Source: Oceanobacillus_B kapialis
GTDB lineage: Bacteria > Bacillota > Bacilli > Bacillales > Amphibacillaceae
Direction: 5' to 3' (one strand)
DNA: 19,277 nucleotides
Assembly (NCBI RefSeq): GCF_042685265.1
Contig: NZ_JBHUMX010000012.1
The notes under the pieces were generated by a model. That model made no database searches. It saw only the letters and a program-made list of their open reading frames with translations, and was not told the origin of the DNA. A program made the position numbers and the translations under genes. This document shows, piece by piece, positions 8,196 to 15,087 of this stretch (position 1 is the first letter of the stretch; each line of letters opens with the position of its first letter).

Positions 8196-8226
8196 AGTAA
8201 TTATATAGAACAAAGGGGGATACAAG

Positions 8227-9705
8227 ATGAACCAACAGGATACATATAATACTAAGAGAGTGCACAAGGTAAACCTATTTTTACTCTGTACCATTGTCTT
8301 GCTATTAGTGGTTCCAGTAGTGATAGCAGAGGGGCTCAACCAAAGTATTGGCATTATTGTTGCAGGCCTATTGGTCGCTCTTATTTCGATTGCTAATTAC
8401 CTTACACCACTACCTACTTACATAAAAGGATTTATATTTGCCTTCATTCCAAATGTAGTTGTCATACTATTATTTGTTATAGACGGTTATGCACTCAATA
8501 AGCACTATGTTATCTTTTTAACGATTGCTATGATTGCAATGTATTTCAAGAAAGAATTGATTTTAACATTTGGTATCGTCTTGAACATTATGTTATTTTC
8601 CATGTTTTTCTTGAGCCCTCAAGATTTATTAGGTGTTGATAGCAATCTAAAAGGCTTTATTACCGTCCTATCAATGACTGATGGCATACTCATCGCTCTT
8701 TACCTATTAACAAAATGGGGTAGGGAATTAGTAGAAGCTTCTTATCAGAAGGAAGTAGAAGCAAAAGAACTACTGGATAAATTGCAGAACACTTTCCATT
8801 CCATCGATCAAGGCGCAAGCACTTTAGATACGACGATCGAAGAATTCAACCAAAATATTACAACCATTTTTGAATCTAGTGAATCAGTATTAGAAGCAGT
8901 ACAACAAATGTCCGCTGCTATTCAGGATGAAGCAGAGAGTGTAAATTCCGTTAATGAGTCAATGGGAGCTTCATTAATGAAAACAAATGAAACGATAAAA
9001 ATTTCTGAGCGTATCGTAGAAAAATCAGGCCACACGAATAATGTGGTAGAAGTTGGTTGGGACAAAGTCCAACAGGCATCCAATTATATTCGCACTGTTA
9101 ACGATGCAATTGGTACTACCTCTCATACGGTCGCCGATTTACAAGATAACTTAGCAAAAGTAAATACATTGCTGCAAGGAATAAAGGAAATTGCTGATCA
9201 GACAAATCTCCTTGCGTTAAACGCAGCAATTGAATCAGCACGTGCAGGAGAGGCTGGAAAAGGCTTTGCTGTAGTTGCAGATGAAGTGCGTAAACTTGCA
9301 GAACAAAGTGCCGAAATTACCGTGAATATCACAGAGGTAACAGAAGGTCTCTTCCAAAAGTCCCAGGAAGCCCGCACAAAATCTACTGAAGGAGAGCAAG
9401 CAGCTGCCGAAGGAATGGATTTATTGAATGAGGTTTCCCGCTTCTTTACTGATTTGAAAGATTCCTATCAGGATACCAATAGCAATCTCTCACTAGGTAT
9501 GAAGGAAATTCAGTCTGCTACGAGTGATTTACAGGATATTCAGGAGCAACTTGAAAATGTAGCAAACATTTCTGAAGAAAACGCTGCTTCCACACAGGAA
9601 ATGGTGTCTACATTGGAAAATGAACATAACTTAATCACATCTATCAATACATCCGTACAGGAAATAAGTAAATTAAGTAAGGAATTAAAACAACTGGTGA
9701 AGTAG
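8227..9705 (+). CDS. Methyl-accepting chemotaxis protein with six-helix membrane sensor
   Basis: Second chemoreceptor, 492 residues, with ribosome site AAGGGGG 7 bases before the ATG. Six membrane helices fill residues 16-161 (roughly 16-34, 40-58, 66-86, 93-106, 110-129, 143-161), with no extracellular sensor domain and no clear HAMP. A charged coiled coil starts at about 165. The signalling tip (about 318-360) includes IADQTNLLALNAAIESARAG and VVADEVRKLAEQ. Length, helix count and the VV-x3-GLN motif match the first MCP at 186, so the two are probably paralogues. The C-terminal coil (NISEENAASTQEMVSTLE) contains Glu/Gln-rich segments typical of methylation regions. A role in taxis is well supported; the stimulus is unknown. 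Confidence 0.94.
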   Translation: MNQQDTYNTKRVHKVNLFLLCTIVLLLVVPVVIAEGLNQSIGIIVAGLLVALISIANYLTPLPTYIKGFIFAFIPNVVVILLFVIDGYALNKHYVIFLTIAMIAMYFKKELILTFGIVLNIMLFSMFFLSPQDLLGVDSNLKGFITVLSMTDGILIALYLLTKWGRELVEASYQKEVEAKELLDKLQNTFHSIDQGASTLDTTIEEFNQNITTIFESSESVLEAVQQMSAAIQDEAESVNSVNESMGASLMKTNETIKISERIVEKSGHTNNVVEVGWDKVQQASNYIRTVNDAIGTTSHTVADLQDNLAKVNTLLQGIKEIADQTNLLALNAAIESARAGEAGKGFAVVADEVRKLAEQSAEITVNITEVTEGLFQKSQEARTKSTEGEQAAAEGMDLLNEVSRFFTDLKDSYQDTNSNLSLGMKEIQSATSDLQDIQEQLENVANISEENAASTQEMVSTLENEHNLITSINTSVQEISKLSKELKQLVK

Positions 9706-9761
9706 TAGGTGAAAGTTAGAAAAGCGCAACCTTGATGATAACTAACTGAATAGGACAAAGT

Positions 9762-9813
9762 AAAAGCACCCCCTGCGTTGTATATAAATGAAAACGGCGT
9801 TAGAGGTGCTTTT
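9762..9813 (+). terminator. Hairpin after the second MCP gene
   Basis: AAAAGCACC (9762-9770) pairs with GGTGCTTTT (9805-9813), a 9-bp stem with a 34-base loop and a short T-run. It may terminate the MCP transcript. Because it directly precedes the transposase remnant at 9817, it may instead be part of the end of that decayed element. Confidence 0.5.
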
Positions 9814-9816
9814 CTC

Positions 9817-9947
9817 ATGGGAAAAAGACAAATGTTTACCCAGTAGAAGTGAAACAAAACGTAATTGAATGGAAGTAATCTGGGGAATATACAAACAGAC
9901 AGTTCATTGAGAAGTTCGAAATATGTATTAAAGTAAAGATGCAATGA
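9817..9947 (+). pseudogene. Decayed IS3-type transposase orfA fragment
   Basis: Reading the frame beginning at 9834 gives VYPVEVKQNVIEWK, a TAA stop at 9876, then SGEYTNRQFIEKFEI and a stop at 9945. This looks like the N-terminal helix-turn-helix of an IS3/IS150-group OrfA, which typically starts MGKK.YPVEVK and continues MKLSGEYTNKQIMEKFGI (from memory of the family). The likely original ATG at 9817 is one base out of frame because an A-run (9822-9826) appears one A short, and the TAA probably replaces a Leu codon. Nothing downstream resembles the rest of orfA or orfB. The fragment is non-functional and marks an old insertion between the MCP and the DUF393 gene. Confidence 0.6.
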
Positions 9948-10000
9948 AACTTTAATCTCTGTAACTAGAAAAACATATTAAACAGAAGGGAGAAAAAAGT

Positions 10001-10369
10001 GTGAATAAACATATTGTATTTTTCGATGCAGAATGCCCTTTATGTCGGACAGTGAAGGCAGTACTGAAAAGACTGGATTGGAATAACACCATTTACTGGT
10101 ACCCTGTTCAAGAAGTAAGTGAATCAATAAAAGAGAGAGTCAATATTTATAAAAATATGTATGACGAAATCTATATGTATACAAAAGATAAACGAGTTCT
10201 GACAGGATTTCATACCGTCCGTAAGATTCTTTCATTACTTCCAGCCACAATCCCTTTCGCTTTATTACTCTATCTACCTTTTGCACAAAATATTGGTGAT
10301 CCTGTGTACCGTTTTATTTCAACTCGCCGTTATAAATGGTTTGGGAGAGTGCCATATAATAAGCCGTGA
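10001..10369 (+). CDS. DCC-family (DUF393) thiol-disulfide oxidoreductase
   Basis: A small protein of 122 residues beginning with a beta strand and the signature DAECPLC (9-15), the D-x-x-C-x-x-C motif that names the DCC family (PF04134). The Cys pair in a thioredoxin-like setting suggests redox activity, but no substrate is established. A hydrophobic stretch at about 76-90 (SLLPATIPFALLLYL) may touch the membrane. The start is GTG at 10001 with GAAGGGAG 8 bases upstream. It is separated from the next unit by about 180 bases that hold a good promoter, so it is probably transcribed alone. Confidence 0.85.
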   Translation: MNKHIVFFDAECPLCRTVKAVLKRLDWNNTIYWYPVQEVSESIKERVNIYKNMYDEIYMYTKDKRVLTGFHTVRKILSLLPATIPFALLLYLPFAQNIGDPVYRFISTRRYKWFGRVPYNKP

Positions 10370-10478
10370 TTAGTAACCGGACTAAAACGAAGTCGTGTCA
10401 GAATACGTGAAAAGATCCTAGTGATATTTAAGTGGTTGCGTGATCTTTGCATGCAAATAACCTCTGAAGAATTTAATG

Positions 10479-10507
10479 TTGTAAATTTTAAGATTATTAT
10501 GTATAAT
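10479..10507 (+). promoter_or_regulatory. Sigma-A promoter of the small ORF / BASS transporter unit
   Basis: TTGTAA (10479-10484), a 17-base spacer and a perfect TATAAT (10502-10507). Transcription would begin near 10514, giving a leader of about 36 bases. Upstream, AAAGATC (10411-10417) and GATCTTT (10442-10448) can form a 7-bp stem with no T-run, at best a weak end for the DUF393 transcript. Confidence 0.8.
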
Positions 10508-10549
10508 CCTTGAAATAAACAATTTTTAAAATACAGAGGTGACGTACAT

Positions 10550-10690
10550 ATGAGCACTAGTAACCAGACTTTACTAGGTGAATTAAGAGATGGCATTGCC
10601 ATTAACAAGGAAAAATTCATATTGGCATTGGACCCGAATGACAAAATGAAATCTATTGAACTTGCAGATCCAAAGGGGGAGTACAAATGA
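10550..10690 (+). CDS. 46-residue protein of unknown function, coupled to the BASS transporter gene
   Basis: A short ORF starting MSTSNQTLLGELRDG and ending ADPKGEYK, with no hydrophobic segment and many charged residues; it is probably cytosolic. I do not recognise it. Three things support translation: an AGAGGTG ribosome site (10534-10540) 9 bases before the ATG; a good promoter 40-70 bases upstream with no other gene in between; and the stop codon overlapping the next start in ATGA (10687-10690). It could be an accessory or regulatory peptide for the transporter, or mainly a leader that sets its translation. Truncation of a longer ancestral protein is also possible. Confidence 0.72.
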   Translation: MSTSNQTLLGELRDGIAINKEKFILALDPNDKMKSIELADPKGEYK

Positions 10691-11664
10691 AATTACTAGA
10701 GACAATCAGTAATCTTGCCGGAAAATACTTCGCCGTTTTGGTGATTGGGGTGGCCCTGATCGCATTTTTTATCCCAGAGCCTTTCGTAGGATTGGGTTCT
10801 TATATCACCATCCTATTAGGAATCGTCATGTTCGGGATGGGGCTTACACTTAAGCCTGTAGATTTCAAGCTGGTCGTAAAGAAACCGATCCCGGTCATCA
10901 TTGGAGTAGCTACCCAATTCGTATTAATGCCGTTGATAGCCTTGGCACTTGCCTATCTTATGAATTTACCGGCTGAACTGGCAGCAGGTTTGGTGCTCCT
11001 GGGTTCTGTTCCAGGCGGTACAGCGTCTAATGTTATGGTCTACCTGGCGAAAGGAAACCTTGCCCTTTCCGTTGCAATGACTTCCTTTTCCACTATGCTT
11101 GCGCCGATTCTGACACCGTTAATTCTGTTAGCGTTAGCCGGACAATGGCTGCCCGTAGACCCTATCGCGATGTTCATATCCATCGTTCAAGTCATTATTA
11201 TTCCAATCGCTCTGGGTATTTTAATCAGACGAATCTTTCCGACAACCGTTGAAAAAAGCTCAACTGCCGTTCCGCTGATTTCTGTTATCGCGATTATCAT
11301 AATCGTATCAGCAGTCGTATCAGCAAACGTAGAAAGTATCACCACTTCAGGTTTGTTAATTTTCTCAGCGGTCATGCTTCATAACTTCCTTGGCCTTTTC
11401 CTTGGGTATTTAGCAGCTGCTCTGATGAGATTGGATGAGAGTAAACGAAGAGCGATATCCATCGAAGTTGGTATGCAAAATTCCGGTCTTGGTGTTTCCC
11501 TGGCAACCGCCCATTTCGGCCCATTAGCTGCCTTGCCTAATGTCATCGCAGCAGTGTGGCACAATATATCTGGGCCATTGCTTGCAACATATTGGTCCAA
11601 AAAGCAAGTTACGCAAGGAAAGAACGATAAGGAAATTAGCGGTATTTCTAGACAAGCACAATAG
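10687..11664 (+). CDS. BASS-family (bile acid:sodium symporter-like) transporter
   Basis: Integral membrane carrier of 325 residues with about ten helices, belonging to PF01758 (YocS-like branch). Family marks include MFGMGLTL in helix 2, GSVPGGTASNVM at the first discontinuous helix crossing and EVGMQNSGLG near the second, which together form the sodium/substrate site in structurally known members. Substrates of the family range from bile acids to small organic anions; Salmonella PanS moves ketopantoate or pantoate, which is notable because a ketopantoate-reductase homologue lies 2.6 kb away, but the two are not in one operon. GAGG-type site AAAGGGGGAG precedes the ATG at 10687. G+C in two 60-base blocks (10741-10800 and 10921-10980) is 30 and 26 of 60, somewhat high for this window. 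Confidence 0.9.
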   Translation: MKLLETISNLAGKYFAVLVIGVALIAFFIPEPFVGLGSYITILLGIVMFGMGLTLKPVDFKLVVKKPIPVIIGVATQFVLMPLIALALAYLMNLPAELAAGLVLLGSVPGGTASNVMVYLAKGNLALSVAMTSFSTMLAPILTPLILLALAGQWLPVDPIAMFISIVQVIIIPIALGILIRRIFPTTVEKSSTAVPLISVIAIIIIVSAVVSANVESITTSGLLIFSAVMLHNFLGLFLGYLAAALMRLDESKRRAISIEVGMQNSGLGVSLATAHFGPLAALPNVIAAVWHNISGPLLATYWSKKQVTQGKNDKEISGISRQAQ

Positions 11665-11751
11665 TTATGATGGTTCCTTTGGTTTTGAACGATAGTTTGT
11701 TGGTGACGACCGAAACATATTACAGTAATGTGCGAACTACTAATAAGCTTA

Positions 11752-11798
11752 AACAAAGAACCTACTCTCCAATAAGGAAAGTAGGTTCTTTGTTTTTA
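11752..11798. terminator. Bidirectional terminator between the BASS gene and groEL
   Basis: A 15-bp perfect stem (AAACAAAGAACCTAC at 11752-11766 with GTAGGTTCTTTGTTT at 11782-11796), a 15-base loop and TTTTT on the plus strand. The two genes converge here, and the complementary arm is T-rich on the minus strand, so it likely serves both. Confidence 0.88.
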
Positions 11799-11833
11799 GC
11801 TTTATTGGGAAAAGAGGAAGTGTAGGGAATCTC

Positions 11834-13471
11834 CTACATCATACCGCCCATACCACCCATGCCGCCCATGTCAGGCATTCCGCCACCAGCAGCGCCGCCT
11901 TCTTCTGGCTTGTCAGCTACTACTGCTTCGGTAGTCAAGAACATTGCTGCTACAGATGCTGCGTTTTGTAGTGCAGAACGAGTAACTTTAGTAGGATCCA
12001 CGATACCTGCATCTACCATGTTTACCCATTCGCCTGTTGCTGCATTGTAACCAACGCCAACTTTTTCGCCTTTTAGACGTTCTACGATGATAGAACCTTC
12101 TAGTCCAGCGTTGTGAGCGATTTGACGAACTGGCTCTTCCATTGCACGACGTACGATGTTCGCACCAGTAGCTTCGTCGCCTTCTAGGCTTAGCTCACTT
12201 ACTTTGTTGTAGATATTTACAAGTGCAGTACCACCACCGGCAACAATACCTTCTTCAACTGCTGCACGTGTAGAGTTTAATGCATCTTCAATGCGTAGTT
12301 TACGCTCTTTTAATTCTGTTTCAGTTGCAGCACCAACTTTGATTACTGCTACACCGCCAGCTAATTTAGCTAGACGTTCTTGTAATTTTTCTTTATCGAA
12401 CTCAGAAGTAGACTCTTCAGCTTGTGCACGGATTTGAGCTACACGGGAAGAGATTGCTTCAGGGTTACCTGAACCTTCTACTACTGTAGTGTTTTCTTTT
12501 GTTACAACAACTTTAGAAGCGCGACCTAATTGCTCAATTGTAGCACTCTTAAGGTCTAGACCTAGATCTTCTGTGATCACTTCTGCGCCAGTAAGTGTTG
12601 CGATGTCTTCAAGCATTGCTTTACGACGGTCACCGAATCCTGGAGCTTTAACAGCTACAGCATTGAAAGTCCCACGTAGTTTGTTTACTACTAATGTAGC
12701 AAGTGCTTCGCCTTCAACATCTTCAGCAATTAATAGAAGTGGTTTACCTTGTTGAACAACTTGCTCAAGTACTGGTAATACTTCTTGGATATTGCCGATT
12801 TTCTTATCTGTGATTAAGATATATGGATCTTCAAGAACTGCTTCCATTTTATCCTGGTCTGTAACCATGTACGGTGAAGCGTATCCGCGGTCGAATTGCA
12901 TACCTTCTACCACTTCAAGCTCTGTGTTGAAGCCTTTAGATTCTTCGATTGTGATAACACCATCGTTACCAACGCGCTCCATAGCTTCTGCGATTAGGTT
13001 ACCTACTTCTTCGTTTCCAGAAGAAATAGCAGCAACCTGTGCAATGGATTCCTTGCTTTCGATTGGGTTAGAGATAGCTTTTAGTTCGTTAACCGCTACT
13101 TCTACTGCTTTTTCAATACCGCGACGAACGCCTACTGGGTTAGCACCAGATGCTACGTTTTTAAGACCTTCACGGATCATTGCTTGTGCAAGAACTGTTG
13201 CAGTTGTTGTACCATCACCAGCAACGTCATTTGTTTTAGACGCTACTTCAGATACAAGCTGTGCGCCCATATTTTCGAAGTGATCTTCTAATTCGATTTC
13301 TTTTGCTATCGTTACACCATCATTAGTAATTAGTGGAGAACCAAATTTTTTATCTAGAACGACGTTACGCCCTTTTGGTCCTAAAGTAACTTTCACAGCA
13401 TCTGCTAATGTATCAACACCACGAAGCATTGCGCGACGTGCGTCTTCACTAAATTTAATTTCTTTAGCCAT
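11834..13471 (-). CDS. groEL: Chaperonin GroEL (60 kDa)
   Basis: ATP-driven protein-folding chaperonin forming double heptamer rings in the cytosol. 545 residues, the usual length. The sequence begins MAKEIKFSEDARRAML, contains the nucleotide-binding GDGTTTATVLAQ near 86-97, and ends in the Gly-Met-rich tail GGMPDMGGMGGMGGMM that projects into the ring cavity. AAGGAGG lies just upstream of the ATG. It follows groES by 68 bases in one operon controlled by CIRCE. Codon choice looks biased, as expected for a highly expressed gene. Confidence 0.99.
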   Translation of the reverse strand: MAKEIKFSEDARRAMLRGVDTLADAVKVTLGPKGRNVVLDKKFGSPLITNDGVTIAKEIELEDHFENMGAQLVSEVASKTNDVAGDGTTTATVLAQAMIREGLKNVASGANPVGVRRGIEKAVEVAVNELKAISNPIESKESIAQVAAISSGNEEVGNLIAEAMERVGNDGVITIEESKGFNTELEVVEGMQFDRGYASPYMVTDQDKMEAVLEDPYILITDKKIGNIQEVLPVLEQVVQQGKPLLLIAEDVEGEALATLVVNKLRGTFNAVAVKAPGFGDRRKAMLEDIATLTGAEVITEDLGLDLKSATIEQLGRASKVVVTKENTTVVEGSGNPEAISSRVAQIRAQAEESTSEFDKEKLQERLAKLAGGVAVIKVGAATETELKERKLRIEDALNSTRAAVEEGIVAGGGTALVNIYNKVSELSLEGDEATGANIVRRAMEEPVRQIAHNAGLEGSIIVERLKGEKVGVGYNAATGEWVNMVDAGIVDPTKVTRSALQNAASVAAMFLTTEAVVADKPEEGGAAGGGMPDMGGMGGMGGMM

Positions 13472-13539
13472 TGATAAAGCCCTCCTTGATTTTTATCTAT
13501 TTTTATTTCGCATTAATTTTTGATGTACAAAACGACCGA

Positions 13540-13824
13540 TTAGCTTACAACAGCTAGAATGTCGTTCTCACGAAGAATTAAGTATTCTGTGCCTTCATAT
13601 TTAACTTCCGTACCGGCAAATTTTGAGAAAATGATGCGGTCGCCTTCAGCTACTTCAAGCGCCACTTTATCTCCATGTTCCGTTACGCGGCCAGAACCTA
13701 CAGCAACAACCTTACCTTCTTGTGGTTTTTCTTTTGCAGAGTCTGGAAGTACGATACCGCTTGCAGTTTTTTCTTCCTGTTCAACAAGCTCGATGACAAC
13801 ACGATCTCCTAGTGGTTTAATCAT
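13540..13824 (-). CDS. groES: Co-chaperonin GroES (10 kDa)
   Basis: Heptameric lid for GroEL, 94 residues, full length, starting MIKPLGDRVVIELVEQEEKT with the mobile-loop region KTASGIVLPDSAKEKPQEG that contacts GroEL. The ATG has a strong AAGGAGG site. First gene of the groES-groEL operon, about 40 bases downstream of the CIRCE operator. Confidence 0.98.
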   Translation of the reverse strand: MIKPLGDRVVIELVEQEEKTASGIVLPDSAKEKPQEGKVVAVGSGRVTEHGDKVALEVAEGDRIIFSKFAGTEVKYEGTEYLILRENDILAVVS

Positions 13825-13864
13825 GTAGAAAGCCTCCTTAATTCTAAATATGTTTTTTTAGTTA

Positions 13865-13891
13865 TTAGCACTCTGGATAAGCGAGTGCTAA
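13865..13891. promoter_or_regulatory. CIRCE operator (HrcA binding site)
   Basis: TTAGCACTC, 9 bases, GAGTGCTAA: a perfect match to the CIRCE consensus. It lies between the groE promoter and groES in the transcribed leader, where HrcA represses in unstressed cells and releases on heat shock. Confidence 0.98.
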
Positions 13892-13902
13892 TTCCAATTA
13901 AT

Positions 13903-13931
13903 ATGATAAATAATTTGATTTAAAAATGCAA
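13903..13931 (-). promoter_or_regulatory. Sigma-A promoter of groES-groEL
   Basis: On the minus strand TTGCAT (13926-13931), a 17-base spacer and TATCAT (13903-13908), ending 11 bases before CIRCE. The rest of the 287-base gap to the divergent ydiL gene (13932-14111) shows only a possible TAGAAT -10 for ydiL at 14011-14016, without a clear -35. Confidence 0.8.
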
Positions 13932-14111
13932 GCATTGCACTCATAAATTTTCCATTTTTAGATGAAGCCTTTGTAAAGCCCTTCTATTATATCCTCGCCC
14001 TAATTTATGATAGAATAAAAACAGAATGCAAATAATTATTCTACTAGTCCAATTAACTCGCACATATAAATAGAAATAATACGAAACGTTCGATAAAGGA
14101 GTCGTTGCATT

Positions 14112-14825
14112 TTGCCAAAACGTTATTGGTGGGTCATTATTTCCTACCTTATTATGCAGTTTTCTGTGTTCTTAATGGCCCCACTTCTTTACTGGTTATT
14201 GCCAATTAGTGTAGGGCAAGCTAGCACTTACTGGTCCATCACAAGCTTTATTTTAGGATTAATCGTTGTGATTTTGCTGTTGAGACCGGACATGAAAATG
14301 ACAAGGAGCTTGGAAGCTCCCCCTGTCAGCGTTGCAGTTGCTTGGTCCATAATCGGTGTGTTTATGGCCTATGCTGCCCAGTTTATTGCAGCCATACTTG
14401 AAATGGCGATCTTTGGCATTCAGCCAGGGTCGGAGAATACACAGGATATTATGGGCATAGCTCGAGCTACCCCATTGTTTATTCTTATACCCGCTATCAT
14501 CGCACCAGTTCTGGAGGAAATTATCTTCCGTAAAATTATTTTTGGGCAGCTTTATACAAGGACAAACTTCTTTATTGCTGCATTAATTTCTGCCTTTATC
14601 TTTGGAATCATTCACGGAGAACCACAGCATATTCTGATTTATGGTTCAATGGGCTTGGTTTTCGCTTTTCTTTATGTAAAAACGAAGCGGATATTGGTAC
14701 CAATATTTGTCCACGCAGCAATGAATACAATTGTCGTCTTACTACAATATAATTTGACGCCAGAAGATATTGAAAGAATGGAACGACAATTACAAGAAAT
14801 GCAAACGATACTATTTGGAATTTAG
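14112..14825 (+). CDS. ydiL: CPBP-family membrane protease (YdiL-like)
   Basis: Integral membrane protein of 237 residues in the Rce1-like CPBP (Abi) peptidase family. The catalytic motifs are complete: EE-x3-R (E135, E136, R140), F-x3-H (F164, H168) and H-x3-N (H201, N205), all within membrane helices. About six to eight hydrophobic segments. The start is a TTG at 14112 with AAAGGAG 10 bases upstream; the protein then begins MPKRYWWV. Divergent from groES and followed by ydiK, the arrangement I recall from B. subtilis. Substrate unknown. Confidence 0.9.
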   Translation: MPKRYWWVIISYLIMQFSVFLMAPLLYWLLPISVGQASTYWSITSFILGLIVVILLLRPDMKMTRSLEAPPVSVAVAWSIIGVFMAYAAQFIAAILEMAIFGIQPGSENTQDIMGIARATPLFILIPAIIAPVLEEIIFRKIIFGQLYTRTNFFIAALISAFIFGIIHGEPQHILIYGSMGLVFAFLYVKTKRILVPIFVHAAMNTIVVLLQYNLTPEDIERMERQLQEMQTILFGI

Positions 14826-14856
14826 GTGAAGCGAACACCACCTTGGAGGGTTATGC

Positions 14857-15057
14857 ATGAAAATTTCACCAAAAACAATGGCAGCCATCTATTTTGTCAT
14901 GGGCGTGTTCTTTATATACATTGCCATTCTTAGTGCTGAAGAGACAATCTGGAATTTCACGACAATGGTGCTCGCATTGTTTGCCACCCTTGAATTTGGT
15001 GTGAGCTTTCGTTTAATTGGTTTACATGTTCGGCTAAAGAACAATAAAAAGGAGTAG
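14857..15057 (+). CDS. ydiK: YdiK-family small membrane protein (DUF4305)
   Basis: 66 residues with two membrane helices (about 8-24 and 34-54) and a basic C-terminus (HVRLKNNKKE). It follows ydiL by 31 bases in the same operon, with a TGGAGGG site 6 bases before the ATG at 14857; an out-of-frame ATG at 14853 is ignored. Position and size match YdiK of Bacillus. Function unknown. Confidence 0.85.
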   Translation: MKISPKTMAAIYFVMGVFFIYIAILSAEETIWNFTTMVLALFATLEFGVSFRLIGLHVRLKNNKKE

Positions 15058-15078
15058 CAATTATCTGCTACTCCTTTT
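15047..15078. terminator. Bidirectional terminator overlapping the end of ydiK
   Basis: A 13-bp perfect stem (AAAAGGAGTAGCA at 15047-15059 with TGCTACTCCTTTT at 15066-15078) and a 6-base loop. It contains the ydiK stop codon and lies 9 bases from the stop of the convergent lipoprotein gene, so it probably ends both transcripts. Confidence 0.88.
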
Positions 15079-15087
15079 CTTATCTCG

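Noticed and set aside
9540..9944. 134-codon minus-strand ORF over the end of the second MCP
   Set aside because: Overlaps the MCP coding end and the transposase remnant; no ribosome site and low-complexity hydrophobic product.
10411..10448. Terminator after the DUF393 gene
   Set aside because: Seven-base stem with a 24-base loop and no T-run; too weak to call.
12792..13283. 163-codon ORF antisense to groEL
   Set aside because: Shadow frame within a highly conserved, codon-biased groEL gene; Ser/Thr/Pro-rich product with no domain.
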